DNA from: Pseudomonas viridiflava
GTDB taxonomy: Bacteria > Pseudomonadota > Gammaproteobacteria > Pseudomonadales > Pseudomonadaceae
Direction of reading: 5' to 3'
Assembly (NCBI RefSeq): GCF_900589395.1
Contig: NZ_UUIS01000074.1
Location: 1 to 64,000 of the forward strand
Length of the DNA: 64,000 nt
Positions 24,903-34,309 of the stretch are shown here, piece after piece. Position 1 is the first letter of the stretch. Every line of letters begins with the position of its first letter. Below the pieces are notes generated by a model. The model did no database searches and was not told the origin of the DNA. It saw nothing but the letters and a program-made list of their open reading frames with translations. The position numbers and the translations under genes are program-made.

Positions 24903-25790
24903 TCAGGCCAGTTGGCCTATGTTGCTATCTGTCTGCGTAATCGCAGGTTGTTCCCTAAGAGATGTATGGCGGGGGGCGTTGATCTCGTTTCTGGGAGTAA
25001 TCGTTAAATTCAGTGCAACCAGCGGCTCGGTGCCGCTGGGTCCAAAAATCATCTGGTCGCTCACGATGGCTTGTCGCTCGCCACCGGCAAATACCGCATG
25101 GCCGGCCAGTTCATAATCGGCGCGTTCTGCGCCGATCAGGCTGAAGCCTACCGCTACGATTGCTGCAGCTTTATTACGGGAGCCGGTAAAACTGCCTGTG
25201 GTCACTTTCTGGCCCGGGCCTGCACCTGCCAACGTGGTGGTGTAGGCCAAGTCGACGCCTTGAGGCTTGTTTGCCCAGTTGATGGCAAAGCCTTCAAGGC
25301 GGTTCTGACTGGCTTCATCGCCCAGGCACTGGTTAATGACCGTGACATCGCCCGTTCGTTCGATATGACCGGTTAATGTCAGCACGGCAGCACCTGGCGT
25401 GCTGTTGGGCAGGGCAGCGGTGACATCGGGAGCGGTAACCGCAGGCTGCAGGTTGCGCATGATGGCGGCTGAGGTGTCGATACGATCAATGCGCAGGTCC
25501 ACCGGCTCGACTTCGTGGTTGGCCAGGTAGTACTCGGTGATCAATACCGTGGTGACGCCGCCTTTGACGCGGCCGATGATGCAGTCGCCCAGCTTGGTGA
25601 GGATATTCTTGCTCACGCCTTCAGCGGGGAAAAAATCGATTGCACCCTTGCCCAGCGGCGCTTGCTGCAGGGCGATGCAGACGCTTTTCTCAGCGGTGGG
25701 CTGGGAGGCGTAGCGGAAAATGTACATGCCCGGTTCCAGCAGGGTGATCCGGGAATTGATTTTCAGGCCATCGTGTTTTTGCGACTGCAC
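24903..25790 (-). CDS. Hypothetical protein upstream of the RTX/DUF4214 gene
   Basis: I do not recognise this 295-residue protein. It has no signal peptide. The N-terminal third (ITLLEPGMYIFRYASQP, VKGGVTTVLITEYYLANHEVEPVDLRIDRID) and the C-terminal half (VLTLTGHIERTGDVTV, GERQAIVSDQMIFGP) look beta-rich. It starts with GTG preceded by AAGGAAG at about eight bases. It is the first gene of a two-gene operon with the secreted RTX/DUF4214 protein and is divergent from the type I exporter. It could be a second secreted component, a chaperone or an anchoring protein; the sequence does not decide. Confidence 0.75.
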   Translation of the reverse strand: MQSQKHDGLKINSRITLLEPGMYIFRYASQPTAEKSVCIALQQAPLGKGAIDFFPAEGVSKNILTKLGDCIIGRVKGGVTTVLITEYYLANHEVEPVDLRIDRIDTSAAIMRNLQPAVTAPDVTAALPNSTPGAAVLTLTGHIERTGDVTVINQCLGDEASQNRLEGFAINWANKPQGVDLAYTTTLAGAGPGQKVTTGSFTGSRNKAAAIVAVGFSLIGAERADYELAGHAVFAGGERQAIVSDQMIFGPSGTEPLVALNLTITPRNEINAPRHTSLREQPAITQTDSNIGQLA

Positions 25791-26400
25791 TCAATAAGCT
25801 TCCTTCTCATCTTGAGCGGTTACATCTATTGGCGACGTCAAAGCCGCTAACCAACTTCTCTAGATGTAATTGTTCAGGCGACCCAGTTCGAGTCACGAAG
25901 TCGAGAGGGTAATCCATTTGTGGGAAAAGTCAATTGAGTGACAGGGAAAATTCTCTAACGGTCGTGGGAAAATTCTTCCGCCTTCACATGAGCAAGCAAT
26001 CCATGGCTGACCAGCGATAGTGCGGCAGGTTGTTCTCGTGACCTGAAATAGGGCTGGGACGTGGCGATGTCCGATTAGCGCCTGTAGCATAGGTCGTAAG
26101 ATTTCGTTACGGCGCTGGAGGCCTTGTATTCTGGGTGTTTCAGGGCTTCTGGACCATCTAGCCACGCTCTGTTGCCTCAATATTATTTTTCTCCTGGGGG
26201 AACAAAAATAAAGCTTAGATGTCATGACCTCATGCTGATATGAGCCAGGCTTTGGAGAGGTCTCTTTTTATCGTGATCATCTTAAATGGTAACTTAGGCG
26301 ATTTCGTTATGTGCTTATGCAGGCTTGTGGTTCTGTATAAGAAAATGATGCGATCTGGAGACGCCTTCATTCCCGGCAGGCTTTTTTCGTTCGTCGGAAG

Positions 26401-26434
26401 TTAAGAAAAAATTGAACTTTTTCGTTTTTCTTAA
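26401..26434. promoter_or_regulatory. Perfect 10-bp inverted repeat, possible operator
   Basis: TTAAGAAAAA and TTTTTCTTAA flank a 14-base spacer, so arm centres are ~24 bases apart. It lies ~160 bp before the exporter start. Arm spacing fits a dimeric regulator; a hairpin is also possible. Confidence 0.45.
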
Positions 26435-26550
26435 AATCACGCCTAAATTTTCCAAGCTCAAAAACCCTTTTTCAGCAAATCTTCACTTGTGTTTAAACGC
26501 GCTTTGGTTAACTTGATGGCCCCTTAAGGCTGCACCCACACCCAGGCGAG

Positions 26551-26559
26551 TGCTACACT
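26551..26559 (+). promoter_or_regulatory. Candidate extended -10 promoter for the exporter operon
   Basis: TGCTACACT is an extended -10 (TGn-TACACT) ending 36 bases before the ATG at 26596. A weak TGCACC lies 17 bases upstream in the -35 position. Confidence 0.45.
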
Positions 26560-26595
26560 GCCGCGCCTTTGCCGCCCCTCATCAGTACGGATTCT

Positions 26596-28365
26596 ATGAG
26601 TCGTTCACACGAAAATAATTTGCAGGCTGCCCTGAAGGTCTGCAAAAGCAGTTTTCTCTCCGTTGGCTTCTTCAGCCTGTTCGTAAACGCCTTGATGCTG
26701 GTTCCTACCTTCTACATGATCCAGATCTCTGGTCGTGTGGTACCTACCGCCAGCACTCCGACCTTGATCATGCTCACCTTGATCATGACTATTTTAATGA
26801 TCACGTTAGGGTCATTGGAGTGGGTACGGTCTCGAATCATGGTGCGCATCAGCAACCGTCTAGACGTCCTACTCAGTAGAGATGTATACCGTGCTAGCTT
26901 CAAAAAAGCCTTGAACAGCGGCGGTATGGATGCATCGGCTCAGTCGCTTAACGATCTGACATCCCTGCGCCAATTCCTAACCGGCAACGGGTTGTTTGCC
27001 TTTTTCGATGCGCCTTGGCTGCCTATTTATACAGCCGTGATGTTCATGTTCCACCCTTGGTTTGGCTGGATGACGGTTGCTTGCGCTGTTGTTTTGGTCG
27101 TCCTGGCTTTTTTGAACCAGCGCTACACGGGGAATGCATTGACTGAAGCCAACAAGCAAAGCGTGGCTTCAAACCTCCTCACTACCAAGAATCTGCGAAA
27201 TGCTGAAGTTATCGAATCGATGGGGATGCTCGACACGCTAATGGCGCGCTGGGCCAAGCATCAGCGCCGCGTGTTGGTGCTTCAGTCTGGCGCTAGCGAT
27301 AAAGGCAGCATCATCAGCTCCATCTCTCGTATTTTTAGAATGTGGTCGCAATCGATCATGCTTGCGCTGGGGGCTTACCTCGTGATCCAGCATGAAATCA
27401 ACCCTGGTTTGCTGATGGCCGGCTCGTTGCTGCTAGGACGAGCATTAGCTCCTATCGATCAAATGATCGGTAGCTGGAAAGGCTTTGTGGGTGCAAGGGT
27501 GCAATACGAGCGCTTGAACGAAACCATGGAAGAGCTCAATGCTGAGCCGCAGCGCATGGCACTTCCAGACCCCGAAGGCCACATTCAAGTTGAAAACCTC
27601 GTTGTCTCCCCGCCTGGCGCGAAATCAGCCGTTATCCGTAATGTCAGCTTCGTGACGCCTGCTGGTAGCATTGTCGGTATCGTTGGCCCTAGCGGTGCAG
27701 GTAAATCAACTTTGGCGCGTGCTCTGTTGGGTATCTGGGCACCTAAAAACGGTACGGTCCGCTTGGACGGTGCCGACATCAGCAGCTGGGACAAAGGCCG
27801 TCTCGGGCCATTCCTTGGCTACTTGCCTCAAGATATTGAGCTATTCGAGGGTACTATCAGCGATAACATTGCCCGTTTTGGCAAGGTTGATCCTGAAAAA
27901 GTCGTACTGGCTGCCCGCATGGCAGGTGTTCATGAGCTGATACTCCAACAGCCTGATGGGTACGATACGGTAATTGGTAGCGAAGGTATCAACCTGTCAG
28001 GCGGCCAGCGTCAACGCGTCGGCCTTGCACGCGCCCTGTATGGTAGTCCACGTCTGATTGTGCTCGATGAGCCCAATTCCAATCTGGATGATGTTGGCGA
28101 ACGTGCGCTGAGCGTGGCTTTGCAGAAGGTTAAGGAAACCGGCGCTACAGTGTTCATCATTTCGCATCGGCCGAGCATTTTGTCCCGTCTTGATAGAGTG
28201 ATGGTATTGAGCGGTGGGACTATCAGCATGTATGGCGCACGCGAACAAGTGATTGCCGAGCTAGCTCAACAGCAGGCCAAGGCCGCTCAGCTTCAGGCTC
28301 AACAGAAACCAGCTTCAGCTGGTACAGATGTTGCTCCTACGCAACCTGCTGAAAGGAATTCGTAG
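26596..28365 (+). CDS. Type I secretion ABC transporter/permease (PrtD-like)
   Basis: This inner-membrane ATPase should energise one-step export of the RTX/DUF4214 protein. The 589-residue length fits PrtD-type exporters. The N-terminal half has membrane segments (FFSLFVNALMLVPTFYMIQ; LIMTILMITLGSL; MTVACAVVLVVLAF). The ATPase half has Walker A GPSGAGKST near residue 364, signature LSGGQRQR near 467, Walker B LIVLDEP and ISHR. There is no N-terminal C39 peptidase domain, so no leader is cleaved. The frame opens with a TTG at 26569, but the ATG at 26596 is preceded by CGGA and starts where homologues do. It is followed without a gap by the membrane fusion gene. Confidence 0.93.
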   Translation: MSRSHENNLQAALKVCKSSFLSVGFFSLFVNALMLVPTFYMIQISGRVVPTASTPTLIMLTLIMTILMITLGSLEWVRSRIMVRISNRLDVLLSRDVYRASFKKALNSGGMDASAQSLNDLTSLRQFLTGNGLFAFFDAPWLPIYTAVMFMFHPWFGWMTVACAVVLVVLAFLNQRYTGNALTEANKQSVASNLLTTKNLRNAEVIESMGMLDTLMARWAKHQRRVLVLQSGASDKGSIISSISRIFRMWSQSIMLALGAYLVIQHEINPGLLMAGSLLLGRALAPIDQMIGSWKGFVGARVQYERLNETMEELNAEPQRMALPDPEGHIQVENLVVSPPGAKSAVIRNVSFVTPAGSIVGIVGPSGAGKSTLARALLGIWAPKNGTVRLDGADISSWDKGRLGPFLGYLPQDIELFEGTISDNIARFGKVDPEKVVLAARMAGVHELILQQPDGYDTVIGSEGINLSGGQRQRVGLARALYGSPRLIVLDEPNSNLDDVGERALSVALQKVKETGATVFIISHRPSILSRLDRVMVLSGGTISMYGAREQVIAELAQQQAKAAQLQAQQKPASAGTDVAPTQPAERNS

Positions 28366-29691
28366 ATGAGCAGTAAAGAATTAAGCGTGTTCGACGAGCA
28401 CTCCGATGATATGCCAACCTCTGATCGCGGCATTCGCCGGATCGGTATGACCATTGTGCTAGTGACTTTTGGTATTTTTGGCACTTGGGCAGCTTTTGCG
28501 CCGTTGGATAACGCCGTGCATGGTTCGGGCGTGGTTACAGTACAAAGTTATCGCAAAACCGTACAACATCTAGAGGGCGGCATCGTCAAAGAGCTATTGA
28601 CCCGTGACGGCGATACGGTACACAAGGGTGATCCATTGATCATTCTGGACGAGGCGCAACTGAGCGCCGAGTATGAATCGACCCGTAACCAGTTAGTTTC
28701 TGCTCAGGCCAAAGAGGCGCGTTTGCGTGCCGAGCGCGATGACCTGGACGAGATCCCTGCGTTGGTGATCAAGGAGACCGATAGCCAGCGTGCCCAGGAG
28801 GCTATCGATGGTGAGAAGCAGGTTTTCAAGGCGCGCAAATTGTCGAAACTGGGTGAGATTTCCGTCCAGCGAGAGCGCATAGGCCAGTTGAAACAGCAGA
28901 TCATCGGCCTCAAGGATATGATCCGTACCAAGGGCGGTTTGCAGCGCTCTTACAGCAGTGAAATCGCCGAGCTCAAGCCCTTGTTGGCTCAGGGCTTTGT
29001 CGAGAAGCAGCGTCTGCTCGAGCAAGAGCGCAAACTGGACATGCTCAAGTCTGAAGTGGCCGACCATGAATCCACGATTACCAAGACCCAGTTGCAAATC
29101 AGCGAAACCGAACTGCAAATCGTACAATTGAACAAGAAATTCAATTCCGATGTCGTCAATGAACTTAGTGAAGTTCAGGCCAATGTATTCGACCTTCAAG
29201 AAAAGGCTGCAGCTCTTGAGGATCGCTTGTCGCGGATTGTGATTCGTGCGCCTGAAGATGGCATGGTACTGGACATGAAGGTTCATACCATTGGTGGTGT
29301 GATTAGCGCAGCTACGCCGTTGCTGGACATCGTGCCGGAATCTTCCGATCTGGTGGTCGAGGCACGTATTTCGACCAATGACATTGATCGTGTCGAACTG
29401 GGCAAGCTGACAGATATTCGTTTCACCGCTTTCAACGCTTCGACAACGCCCATTATCGAAGGCACAGTAGAGCGTATTTCCGCAGACCGTCTCACCGACG
29501 AGCACAGCGGCGACCCTTACTACCTAGTACGCGTAAAACTCACCGACGACGGCATTAAAAAACTCGCCGACCGCCGCCTGCAGCCGGGTATGCCTGCCGA
29601 AGTGCTGATCAACGCCGGTAGCCGCACCATGCTGGAATACCTGCTCAAGCCAGCCCGCAATATGTTCGCCAAATCGATGATCGAGGAGTGA
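28366..29691 (+). CDS. Type I secretion membrane fusion protein (HlyD/PrtE-like)
   Basis: HlyD-family adaptor bridging the ABC transporter and the TolC-like channel. The 441 residues include a cytoplasmic N-terminus, one membrane helix (~27-48, MTIVLVTFGIFGTWAAF), the first half of a lipoyl-type domain (HLEGGIVKELLTRDGDTVHKGD), a long coiled-coil hairpin (~100-290) and the closing barrel (VIRAPEDGMVLDMKVHTIGGV). The ATG abuts the ABC stop codon and AAAGGAA precedes it. Its own stop overlaps the next start. Confidence 0.93.
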   Translation: MSSKELSVFDEHSDDMPTSDRGIRRIGMTIVLVTFGIFGTWAAFAPLDNAVHGSGVVTVQSYRKTVQHLEGGIVKELLTRDGDTVHKGDPLIILDEAQLSAEYESTRNQLVSAQAKEARLRAERDDLDEIPALVIKETDSQRAQEAIDGEKQVFKARKLSKLGEISVQRERIGQLKQQIIGLKDMIRTKGGLQRSYSSEIAELKPLLAQGFVEKQRLLEQERKLDMLKSEVADHESTITKTQLQISETELQIVQLNKKFNSDVVNELSEVQANVFDLQEKAAALEDRLSRIVIRAPEDGMVLDMKVHTIGGVISAATPLLDIVPESSDLVVEARISTNDIDRVELGKLTDIRFTAFNASTTPIIEGTVERISADRLTDEHSGDPYYLVRVKLTDDGIKKLADRRLQPGMPAEVLINAGSRTMLEYLLKPARNMFAKSMIEE

Positions 29692-31085
29692 CCGTGCTGC
29701 GTTTATTACCGCTCGTTCTGGCCTTGGGCCTGACTGTTCCCCAAGTCCAGGCGGCGCAGCCGGATGCGCCCCAGGTCACCCGTGAATCGTTGCAGACTGT
29801 TGATTTGATGGAGCTGTTTCGCCAGTCGCGTCTGGAAGACCCGCGTGTACTGGCGGCCTATCTGCGCGCCAAGTCGGCGGTCGAGAAAGAGCGTGAGGCC
29901 CTCGGTACGTTGCTGCCGCAGGTGTCGGCCAACGGCAGTTTCAATCGGGTGCTGCGCAAGAATGACGCCGAGCGCGATATCTACAACAACTCCAGCTATG
30001 GCTTGAGTCTGACCCAGCACCTGTACAACAAGGCGGTCTGGGAGGGCTATCAGAAGTCCAAGAGCGTCACCAAGCAAAAGGGCCAGCAGGCCGATGATGC
30101 CCAGGCAGAGGCCACGGTCGACCTGGCCGAGCGTTACTTCGTGGCGCTGTCGGCGGACGATGAGCTGGAGCTGTTGATGGCCGAGCGGCGCGCCACGCAG
30201 AAGAACCTGGACCTGGTGTCGGCGCTGTACGAGCGCCAGTTTGCCAAGAAGACCGATGTGCTGGACCTCAAGGCGCGCGTCGACTTGCTGGCTGCACAGG
30301 AGATCGAGGCGCGCAATCAGGTGCGTATCAGCCGGGCCGCGTTGTCCGAGTTGGTCGGGCGGCCGATTGTCGAGCCGCTGAGCCGTATTCGTAACGACAT
30401 CGCCTTCCAGGTACCGGGCAACTCGCTGGAAAGCTGGGTTGCTCAGGCGCTGGACAGCAACCCGATGCTCAAGTCACGTGAGAGCAACGTCGAGGTCGCC
30501 AATGCCGCCGTGCGTGAAGGCAAGGGCGGGCATTATCCGACCCTGGGCTTCAGCATCAGCGGGCAGCAGAGTGACGTGGGTTACGACAACACGCTGACCA
30601 GCCGCAGCGACAGTTATGTCGCCACCATCAACCTGAAGGTGCCGATCTACAGCGGCGGTTCGACTTCAGCGCGGGTGCGCGGGCTGTATGACGAGCAACT
30701 GGCGGTCGAGCAGGAACTTGAGGCCGCGCGCCGGCAGGTGGTCAAGGAGACCACCAACTCGTACCTGACGGCGTTTTCCAGTGTCGAGAAAGTGCGGGCC
30801 AACAAGAACGCACTGGAGTCGGCCAAGGAATCGAGCAATGCGGCCGAACAGGCGTTCAAGTACGGCGTGGTCAATGCCGTGGACGTGTTGAACAGCGTGC
30901 AGACCGAATTCAAGGCGCGCCGTGATTTGCTCAAGGCACAGTACGATTTCATCACCAACCTGTTCATCCTCAACCGCTGGGCCGGCCGTCCACCGCAGGA
31001 CAGCGTCGACAGCGTCAACGTCTGGCTGGGCGGCACCGCCGTGGCCCAGGAACCGGCCAAGCCGGCCCCGACCGGTATTCGCTGA
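29688..31085 (+). CDS. TolC-family outer membrane channel of the type I system (PrtF-like)
   Basis: The third exporter component forms the outer-membrane/periplasmic tunnel. The 465-residue protein has a Sec signal (residues 1-~22, LLPLVLALGLTVPQVQA) and two outer-membrane-efflux repeats with the usual Arg/Glu/Ala-rich helices (LAERYFVALSADDELELLMAER; AAEQAFKYGVVNAVDVLNSV). It starts with GTG in a GTGA overlap with the fusion-protein stop. The DEF set is complete and intact. REP repeats follow directly. Confidence 0.92.
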   Translation: MTVLRLLPLVLALGLTVPQVQAAQPDAPQVTRESLQTVDLMELFRQSRLEDPRVLAAYLRAKSAVEKEREALGTLLPQVSANGSFNRVLRKNDAERDIYNNSSYGLSLTQHLYNKAVWEGYQKSKSVTKQKGQQADDAQAEATVDLAERYFVALSADDELELLMAERRATQKNLDLVSALYERQFAKKTDVLDLKARVDLLAAQEIEARNQVRISRAALSELVGRPIVEPLSRIRNDIAFQVPGNSLESWVAQALDSNPMLKSRESNVEVANAAVREGKGGHYPTLGFSISGQQSDVGYDNTLTSRSDSYVATINLKVPIYSGGSTSARVRGLYDEQLAVEQELEAARRQVVKETTNSYLTAFSSVEKVRANKNALESAKESSNAAEQAFKYGVVNAVDVLNSVQTEFKARRDLLKAQYDFITNLFILNRWAGRPPQDSVDSVNVWLGGTAVAQEPAKPAPTGIR

Positions 31086-31345
31086 AAGAGCCCCTCTCAC
31101 TCGCTGACCTGCTCCTACCACAGGTCAGATGAGCACCCTGGGTCTGTGCCAGGCACAAGACCTGTGGCAGGCAGCGCTGCTGGCGATGGCTGTGTGACAG
31201 GCGCAGCAGGTGTGTTGATCTTGCTGGCCTCATCGCCTGCAGAGCAGCCTCCCACAGGTTTGATGAGCACCCTGGGTCTGTGCCAGGCACAAGACCTGTG
31301 GGAGGCAGCTCTGCTGGCGATGGCTGCGCAGCAGGTTCGTGTGTC
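31086..31345. repeat. REP-type repeat, two ~135-bp units
   Basis: The block GATGAGCACCCTGGGTCTG...CAGGCACAAGACCTGTGG occurs at 31127 and again at 31262. Each unit carries the GGAGGCAGC...CTGGCGATGGCTG and GCCTCATCGCC...CCTCCCAC arms of a paired REP. It fills the gap between the convergent tolC-like and GT4 genes and may help to stop transcription. Confidence 0.75.
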
Positions 31346-32498
31346 AGCGCTTTTGCGCCAATACCTTGCGATACACCGCCAGCGTCTGCTCTGCGCAGGC
31401 GCTCCAGGTGAACTGGCGGGCGCGTTCCAGGCCCAGGCGCACTTTGCGGTCGCGTTCTATGGGCTGGGCCAGTACCGCTTGCATGGCGGCACTGATGCTG
31501 TCGGCGTTGTGCGGGTCGACCGGCCAGGCGGCCTCGCCGGTCACTTCCGGCAGTGACGAGTTGTTGGAGGCGATCAGCGGGCATTGCGCGGCAAAGGCTT
31601 CGATGGCCGGCAGGCCGAAGCCTTCGTACAGCGAGGCAAAGACCAGGGCGCCGGCGCTTTGCAGCAAAGCAAACACTTCACTTTGCGGCAGGTAGCTCAG
31701 CCAGCGACCTTCGCCCCGTTGTTGCAGGGCTTCAAGCCTGGGCAGCAGGTCCTGGTTATGCCATCCGTCGCGGCCGACCACGATCAGCGGGTGCTGCTGG
31801 CGCACCTCGGCGGGCAATTGTTCGAAGGCATCGAGCAGCCGTGGCAGGTTCTTGCGCGGTTGCAGCGTCCCCAGAGACAGGAAAAACCCCGGCTGCAGGC
31901 CATATTTGCTCAGCACCGCCTCGCGCGCGGTGTGTTCCACGCGCTGGAAGTACACCGGGTCCACCCCCAGCGGCGTGACGCTGATGCGCTCAGGCTCGAT
32001 CCCCAGGTGGGTGACCATGTCCTGCTTGCTGTATTCGGAAATGGTGATGATGTGGTCGGCGCGGCGAATGCTTTTGGTGAAGAGCCAGCGCTTGAGCTGC
32101 TTGAGGTCTTTTTTGATCCACTCCGGGTGCAACAGGGGGATCACGTCCATGATCGTGGCAACGGTCGGCACCCCACGCAGGCGCGGGATGTGGTGATCGG
32201 TGGTGTGAAACAACTGCACGTCGCGGGCAATCGTGGCCGAGCCTGGCAGTGGCAGGTTGAACAAGCCGCTCAACAGGGCATGCAACCGGTAGTCGGACGC
32301 CAGCGCCCGTGGACGACCGCAGGGCAGGTCCGGCAGTTGCTTGCCGAAGGCATAGGGCTTTAGGTGCAGGTCACTGTCGGTGTGCTGACTCAAGGTATTC
32401 AGGCCCTGCCAGAGCGCCTGGGTGTAGATGCCGATGCCGTCCAGGTGGCCGGTTCGCGCGCCGCCTGCCCAGACGGTACAGCTAAAGCCTATGTCCAT
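31344..32498 (-). CDS. GT4-family glycosyltransferase (mannosyltransferase-like)
   Basis: GT-B fold enzyme of 384 residues: N-terminal GFSCTVWAGGARTGHLDGIGIYTQALW, central FFLSLGTLQPRKNLPRLLDAF, and the donor-site EX7E motif in FASLYEGFGLPAIEAFA. These features are typical of GDP-mannose-dependent GT4 enzymes such as WbaZ-type mannosyltransferases. It is divergent from the GDP-mannose gene, which favours mannose as donor. No membrane segment. No clear Shine-Dalgarno precedes the ATG. Acceptor unknown. Confidence 0.88.
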   Translation of the reverse strand: MDIGFSCTVWAGGARTGHLDGIGIYTQALWQGLNTLSQHTDSDLHLKPYAFGKQLPDLPCGRPRALASDYRLHALLSGLFNLPLPGSATIARDVQLFHTTDHHIPRLRGVPTVATIMDVIPLLHPEWIKKDLKQLKRWLFTKSIRRADHIITISEYSKQDMVTHLGIEPERISVTPLGVDPVYFQRVEHTAREAVLSKYGLQPGFFLSLGTLQPRKNLPRLLDAFEQLPAEVRQQHPLIVVGRDGWHNQDLLPRLEALQQRGEGRWLSYLPQSEVFALLQSAGALVFASLYEGFGLPAIEAFAAQCPLIASNNSSLPEVTGEAAWPVDPHNADSISAAMQAVLAQPIERDRKVRLGLERARQFTWSACAEQTLAVYRKVLAQKR

Positions 32499-32776
32499 TT
32501 TTTGTAGGGTCTCTAGTCAATCGAGTCAATCGCGATGTTCGGGGGTATTTCGGCGGCGCAGGGCGTCAATCCGGGCCAATAGCTACACGTTTCGTCGAAC
32601 AGGCTGCGCAGACTACCATGCGATGACAATTTGGGTAGGTAGTGACATCAGTCGGCGTGGGAAATTTCCTTGGGTTTTGTGGTCATACGCGCTTATTGGC
32701 TTATGTTGCATCCCTATTACAGCCCCCGGATAATGCCGCCCTCATGACGCCCACGTGGCTAAGGAATGGAGTTTCT

Positions 32777-34195
32777 ATGTTCACCCCCGTAATTCTGGCT
32801 GGCGGCAGTGGTTCGCGACTGTGGCCCTTGTCGCGACAGAGCTTCCCTAAACAGTTCCTGGCACTTGACGGCCAGGACCAGGGGACGATGTTCCAGCGCA
32901 CGCTGGCACGCCTGCAGGGCCTTGAGCATTCGCCTGCGGTGGTGGTGAGCAACGAGAATCATCGTTTTATCGTCGCCGAGCAGCTGCGCGTGGCGAAGAT
33001 CGGCAGCCGCCGCATCATTCTTGAGCCGCTGGCCCGCAACACCGCACCGGCCATTGCCCTGGCGGCACTGGAAGCGACCACCGATGGCACCGACCCGGTG
33101 CTGCTGGTACTGGCCGCCGACCACCATATTCATGACGAAGAGGCTTTCCGCCAGGCCGTGCAAGTGGCCCAGGCGCATGCCGAAGCCGGCCGCCTGGTGA
33201 CGTTCGGGATCACCCCGACCCACCCTGAAACCGGTTTTGGCTACATTCAGTGCGGCCAGGCCATCGACCAGGGCGGTTTTGCCATTGCGGCGTTCAAGGA
33301 AAAGCCGTCGCCTGAAGTCGCGGCCGAGTACCTGGCCTCTGGCAGCTACCTGTGGAACAGCGGCATGTTCATGTTCCGTGCCTCGGTGTTCCTGGCCGAG
33401 CTGGAGCGTCATCGCCCGGACATCCTCAATGCCTGCCGCGTGGCGCTGGCACATGCTCAGGTCGACAGCTACTTCTCGCACGTGCCGGCCGAGCAGTTCG
33501 CGCTGTGTGCCGACGAGTCGGTGGACTATGCCGTCATGGAGCACACCACCGCCGGTCTGGTCGTGCCGCTCAATGCCGGCTGGAACGACCTGGGCAGCTG
33601 GTCGGCGATCTGGGACGTGGGCCCGCATGATGCCAACGCCAACCGCCTGGAAGGCGACGTGCTGGCGATCGACACCAAGAACTGCCTGGTGCAGTCGCAC
33701 CATCGCCTGGTGGCCACCGTCGGCGTCGACGACCTGATCGTCATCGAGACCAAGGACGCCGTGCTGGTTGCCAACAAGCACGACAGCCAGCAGGTCAAGG
33801 AAGTGGTCAAGCGCCTGCAGGCCGAAGAGCGTCCGGAGTTCGTCACCCACCCACTGGTCAACCGCCCGTGGGGCTACTACGACACCATCGACATGGGCGA
33901 CCGTTACCAGGTCAAGCGCATCAGCGTGTTGCCGGGTGAATGCCTGTCGTTGCAGATGCACTACCACCGCGCCGAGCACTGGATCGTGGTCTCCGGCACA
34001 GCCAAGGTCATTTGCGGCGAGCAGGAGCTGATTCTTTCCGAGAACCAGTCGACCTACATCCCGCTGGGCGTCAAGCACTCGCTGGCCAACCCTGGCAAGG
34101 TGCCTCTGGAGCTGATCGAAGTGCAGTCCGGTGCCTACCTGGGCGAAGACGACATCGTGCGCTTCGAAGACCGCTACGGGCGTTTGCCGAAGTAA
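32777..34195 (+). CDS. manC: Mannose-1-phosphate guanylyltransferase / mannose-6-phosphate isomerase
   Basis: Bifunctional type II PMI-GMP enzyme of the AlgA/PslB/WbpW kind, making GDP-mannose. The 472-residue product starts MFTPVILAGGSGSRLWPLSR (nucleotidyltransferase signature), with FGYIQCG, FKEKP and LWNSGMF in the GMP half. The cupin PMI half has NRPWGYYD, QMHYHRAEHW (metal ligands) and QSGAYLGEDDIVR. An open frame begins 135 bases upstream, but homology and the strong AAGGAATGGAG before the ATG at 32777 fix this start. It would feed the adjacent GT4 enzyme and the wider glycan locus. Confidence 0.95.
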   Translation: MFTPVILAGGSGSRLWPLSRQSFPKQFLALDGQDQGTMFQRTLARLQGLEHSPAVVVSNENHRFIVAEQLRVAKIGSRRIILEPLARNTAPAIALAALEATTDGTDPVLLVLAADHHIHDEEAFRQAVQVAQAHAEAGRLVTFGITPTHPETGFGYIQCGQAIDQGGFAIAAFKEKPSPEVAAEYLASGSYLWNSGMFMFRASVFLAELERHRPDILNACRVALAHAQVDSYFSHVPAEQFALCADESVDYAVMEHTTAGLVVPLNAGWNDLGSWSAIWDVGPHDANANRLEGDVLAIDTKNCLVQSHHRLVATVGVDDLIVIETKDAVLVANKHDSQQVKEVVKRLQAEERPEFVTHPLVNRPWGYYDTIDMGDRYQVKRISVLPGECLSLQMHYHRAEHWIVVSGTAKVICGEQELILSENQSTYIPLGVKHSLANPGKVPLELIEVQSGAYLGEDDIVRFEDRYGRLPK

Positions 34196-34309
34196 TCAGG
34201 TCACACGAGGTGGGCAAGCCGGATGATTTCTTTCATCCGGCCCGTGACAATGGCGTTGCGCGCTATCATTATGGCGATTCAATATCATCCCCCTCGTTTC
34301 GAGAATCCC

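Larger units (their letters stand above)
25791..26595. other. Long divergent control region of the type I secretion locus
   Basis: About 800 bases without a credible gene separate the secreted-protein operon (minus) from the exporter operon (plus). Such a long divergent region suggests regulation. It contains a perfect AT-rich inverted repeat at 26401-26434 and a candidate extended -10 at 26551-26559. The minus frame at 25893-26225 is not protein-like. Confidence 0.6.

Noticed and set aside
25893..26225. 110-codon minus frame in the divergent control region
   Set aside because: No Shine-Dalgarno, no motif, scattered Cys/His/Arg; better explained as chance in a regulatory region.
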